The position numbers and the translations under genes were made by a program. Of a stretch of 7,124 nt of DNA, positions 6,188 through 7,124 are shown in pieces. The DNA comes from CAYLWW01 sp964387585 (lineage in GTDB: Bacteria > Pseudomonadota > Alphaproteobacteria > Rickettsiales > Midichloriaceae). Every line of letters begins with the position of its first letter. The stretch's first letter is position 1. The stretch covers positions 1 through 7,124 of the forward strand of contig CAYLWW010000072.1 in assembly GCA_964387585.1 (NCBI GenBank), written 5' to 3'. A model generated the notes under the pieces. That model was not told the DNA's origin. It saw only the letters and a program-made list of their open reading frames with translations, and searched no databases.

Positions 6188-6272
6188 TTTAGTACAATTT
6201 CAATTTATAAAATTTAAAATAATGTTCTTTTAAAATTTAAATTTTATATTATGAAAAATTTTTTGTACTAAA
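6188..6272. repeat. 10-bp perfect inverted repeat, TTTAGTACAA / TTGTACTAAA
   Basis: The arms at 6188-6197 and 6263-6272 are exact reverse complements separated by 65 bp of nearly pure A+T. A further TTGTACTA copy lies at 6585-6592, just upstream of the rimM start codon. The left arm overlaps the spacer of the symporter promoter. The arrangement suggests paired binding sites for one regulator acting on the divergent promoters, but no regulator can be named. Confidence 0.4.
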
Positions 6273-6366
6273 ATGTTAAGGTTCAATATTTAATCTTGCC
6301 ACAATGTTAAGTCAATGTTTTTCAATTATAAAGCATTTAGTGATATAAAAAATAGCAAATGATATT

Positions 6367-6407
6367 AATAGCTTAATATATTAGTAATAGCACTACGTTA
6401 AGCTATT
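6367..6407. repeat. 10-bp perfect hairpin in the symporter-rimM intergenic region
   Basis: AATAGCTTAA (6367-6376) and TTAAGCTATT (6398-6407) are perfect reverse complements with a 21-nt spacer. No T-run follows directly in either direction, although a T6 run occurs about 12 bases further along on the minus strand. It may be a weak bidirectional transcription barrier or part of a regulatory leader. The role is unknown. Confidence 0.4.
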
Positions 6408-6598
6408 TAATAAAAAAACTTAATATTTACGCATAATATAATTTTACTTTTATAAAAACAGAAAAATATTTTACTTTAAATCAAACGTTTAAGTTATAAT
6501 TAATTGACTTTCTTTTAATTAATATTACATATACATAAAATAACTTTACAAACTAAGTTTAAATTCAAATTTCACAATCTTAAATTGTACTATAAATT

Positions 6599-7111
6599 AT
6601 GCATAATTATTATATTAATATAGGAATTATTTCCGCTGCATCCGGAGTAAAAGGGTATGTAAAGATACGCTATTTTACAGAAAAAGGAACAGATTTAACA
6701 ACTTTTCAAAATATATTTGATAGTAACGGTAAATCTTATAAATTAAAAATTTTAAATATAAAAAAAGATTATGTAATTGCCAGTATAGAAGGTATAACAT
6801 CTAGAAATGAAGCAGAAAAACTAACTAATACAATACTGATGATAGAACGCTCAGAATTAGCAAAAACTAATACTGATGAGTTTTATTATGCTGATTTGTT
6901 AGGCATGACAGTACTATCAGCAAATGGCAAATTACTAGGAATTGTAAAAAATATATTGAATTTTGGAGCCTCTGATATAATAGAGGTTTTTAATGCAAAT
7001 TCCATAGATTCATTTTATTATCCATTTATTAAAAATTTCGTATTATCTGTAGATCTAGAAAACAGATGCTTGGTATTAAATCAAGCAGAAGAAATAGTTG
7101 ATATAGAATAA
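6599..7111 (+). CDS. rimM: ribosome maturation factor RimM
   Basis: This 170-residue cytoplasmic protein binds ribosomal protein S19 in the head of the 30S subunit and is needed for its assembly and 16S rRNA processing. The N-terminal RimM beta-barrel covers about residues 6-84, with INIGIISAASGVKGYVKIR matching the family's opening and the conserved segment SRNEAEKL at 68-75. The PRC-barrel domain covers about 93-168, with DEFYYADLLGMTV at 93-105, FGASDIIEV at 122-130 and YPFIKNFVLSVDLENRCLVL near the end. Length is typical, and the ATG at 6599 leaves the usual few residues before the first strand. No Shine-Dalgarno precedes it. In many bacteria the order is rpsP-rimM-trmD-rplS. Here rpsP is not upstream, and whatever follows lies beyond the window, which ends 13 bases after the stop. 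It is the only plus-strand gene present. Confidence 0.94.
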   Translation: MHNYYINIGIISAASGVKGYVKIRYFTEKGTDLTTFQNIFDSNGKSYKLKILNIKKDYVIASIEGITSRNEAEKLTNTILMIERSELAKTNTDEFYYADLLGMTVLSANGKLLGIVKNILNFGASDIIEVFNANSIDSFYYPFIKNFVLSVDLENRCLVLNQAEEIVDIE

Positions 7112-7124
7112 TTTTCTTAAAAAG

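Larger units (their letters stand above)
6153..6598. other. 446-bp divergent intergenic region between the symporter gene and rimM
   Basis: No reading frame of useful length is open on either strand, and I see no tRNA or other known RNA. The region is extremely AT-rich and holds several structures listed separately: a symporter -10 box, a 10-bp inverted repeat built on TTGTACTA with a third copy near rimM, and a 10-bp hairpin at 6367-6407. It also has a direct repeat AATGTTAAG (6272-6280 and 6303-6311, 31 bp apart) and a TTAA-N7-TTAA site at 6489-6503. It must contain promoters for both flanking genes unless rimM is transcribed through. Confidence 0.7.

Noticed and set aside
6153..6598. A CRISPR array, phage attachment site or replication origin in the large AT-rich gap
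   Set aside because: There are no regularly spaced repeats, no tRNA-anchored direct repeat, and no DnaA boxes that I could see. The AT-richness alone is typical of this genome type.

Overview
The window reads as chromosomal DNA of an obligately intracellular alphaproteobacterium of the order Rickettsiales, most likely Rickettsiaceae (Rickettsia- or Orientia-like). The evidence is very AT-rich DNA with intergenic regions close to 80% A+T, a stand-alone virB9 of the rickettsial type IV secretion kind, an hscA-type Fe-S chaperone, a glutamate/dicarboxylate:cation symporter, and a reduced, loosely packed layout. I cannot fix the genus from sequence alone.

Layout: positions 1-178 are non-coding. 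Five genes follow on the minus strand. In order of position they are an acetyl-CoA acetyltransferase (179-1375), virB9 (1474-2271), a shortened hscA (2392-3984), a lipoprotein of unknown function (4221-4895) and a DAACS-family symporter (4914-6152). A 446-bp, extremely AT-rich divergent region (6153-6598) separates them from rimM (6599-7111) on the plus strand, and the window ends just after the rimM stop codon. Minus-strand transcription runs from high to low coordinates, so the symporter and lipoprotein genes (18 bp apart) form one probable operon. hscA, virB9 and the thiolase are each preceded by 98-236 bp of non-coding DNA and probably have their own promoters.

The genes do not form one pathway. 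They cover amino-acid or dicarboxylate uptake from the host, Fe-S cluster assembly (HscA), type IV secretion (VirB9), acetyl-CoA/acetoacetyl-CoA interconversion and 30S ribosome maturation (RimM). Several usual partners are missing from the window: hscB and fdx are not beside hscA, virB8/virB10 are not beside virB9, and rpsP is not upstream of rimM. This fits a rearranged, reduced genome.

The points most worth a second look are: HscA ends at the close of its substrate-binding beta domain and lacks the whole helical lid, with no lid remnant downstream; the 8-mer TTGTACTA occurs three times, in both orientations, in the symporter/rimM divergent region; a GC-richer patch at about 4106-4192 looks like an inserted or conserved element; and the only clear Shine-Dalgarno sequence belongs to the second gene of the symporter operon. 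I see no phage, insertion sequence, CRISPR, toxin-antitoxin or defence system, and no evidence for a new multi-gene system.
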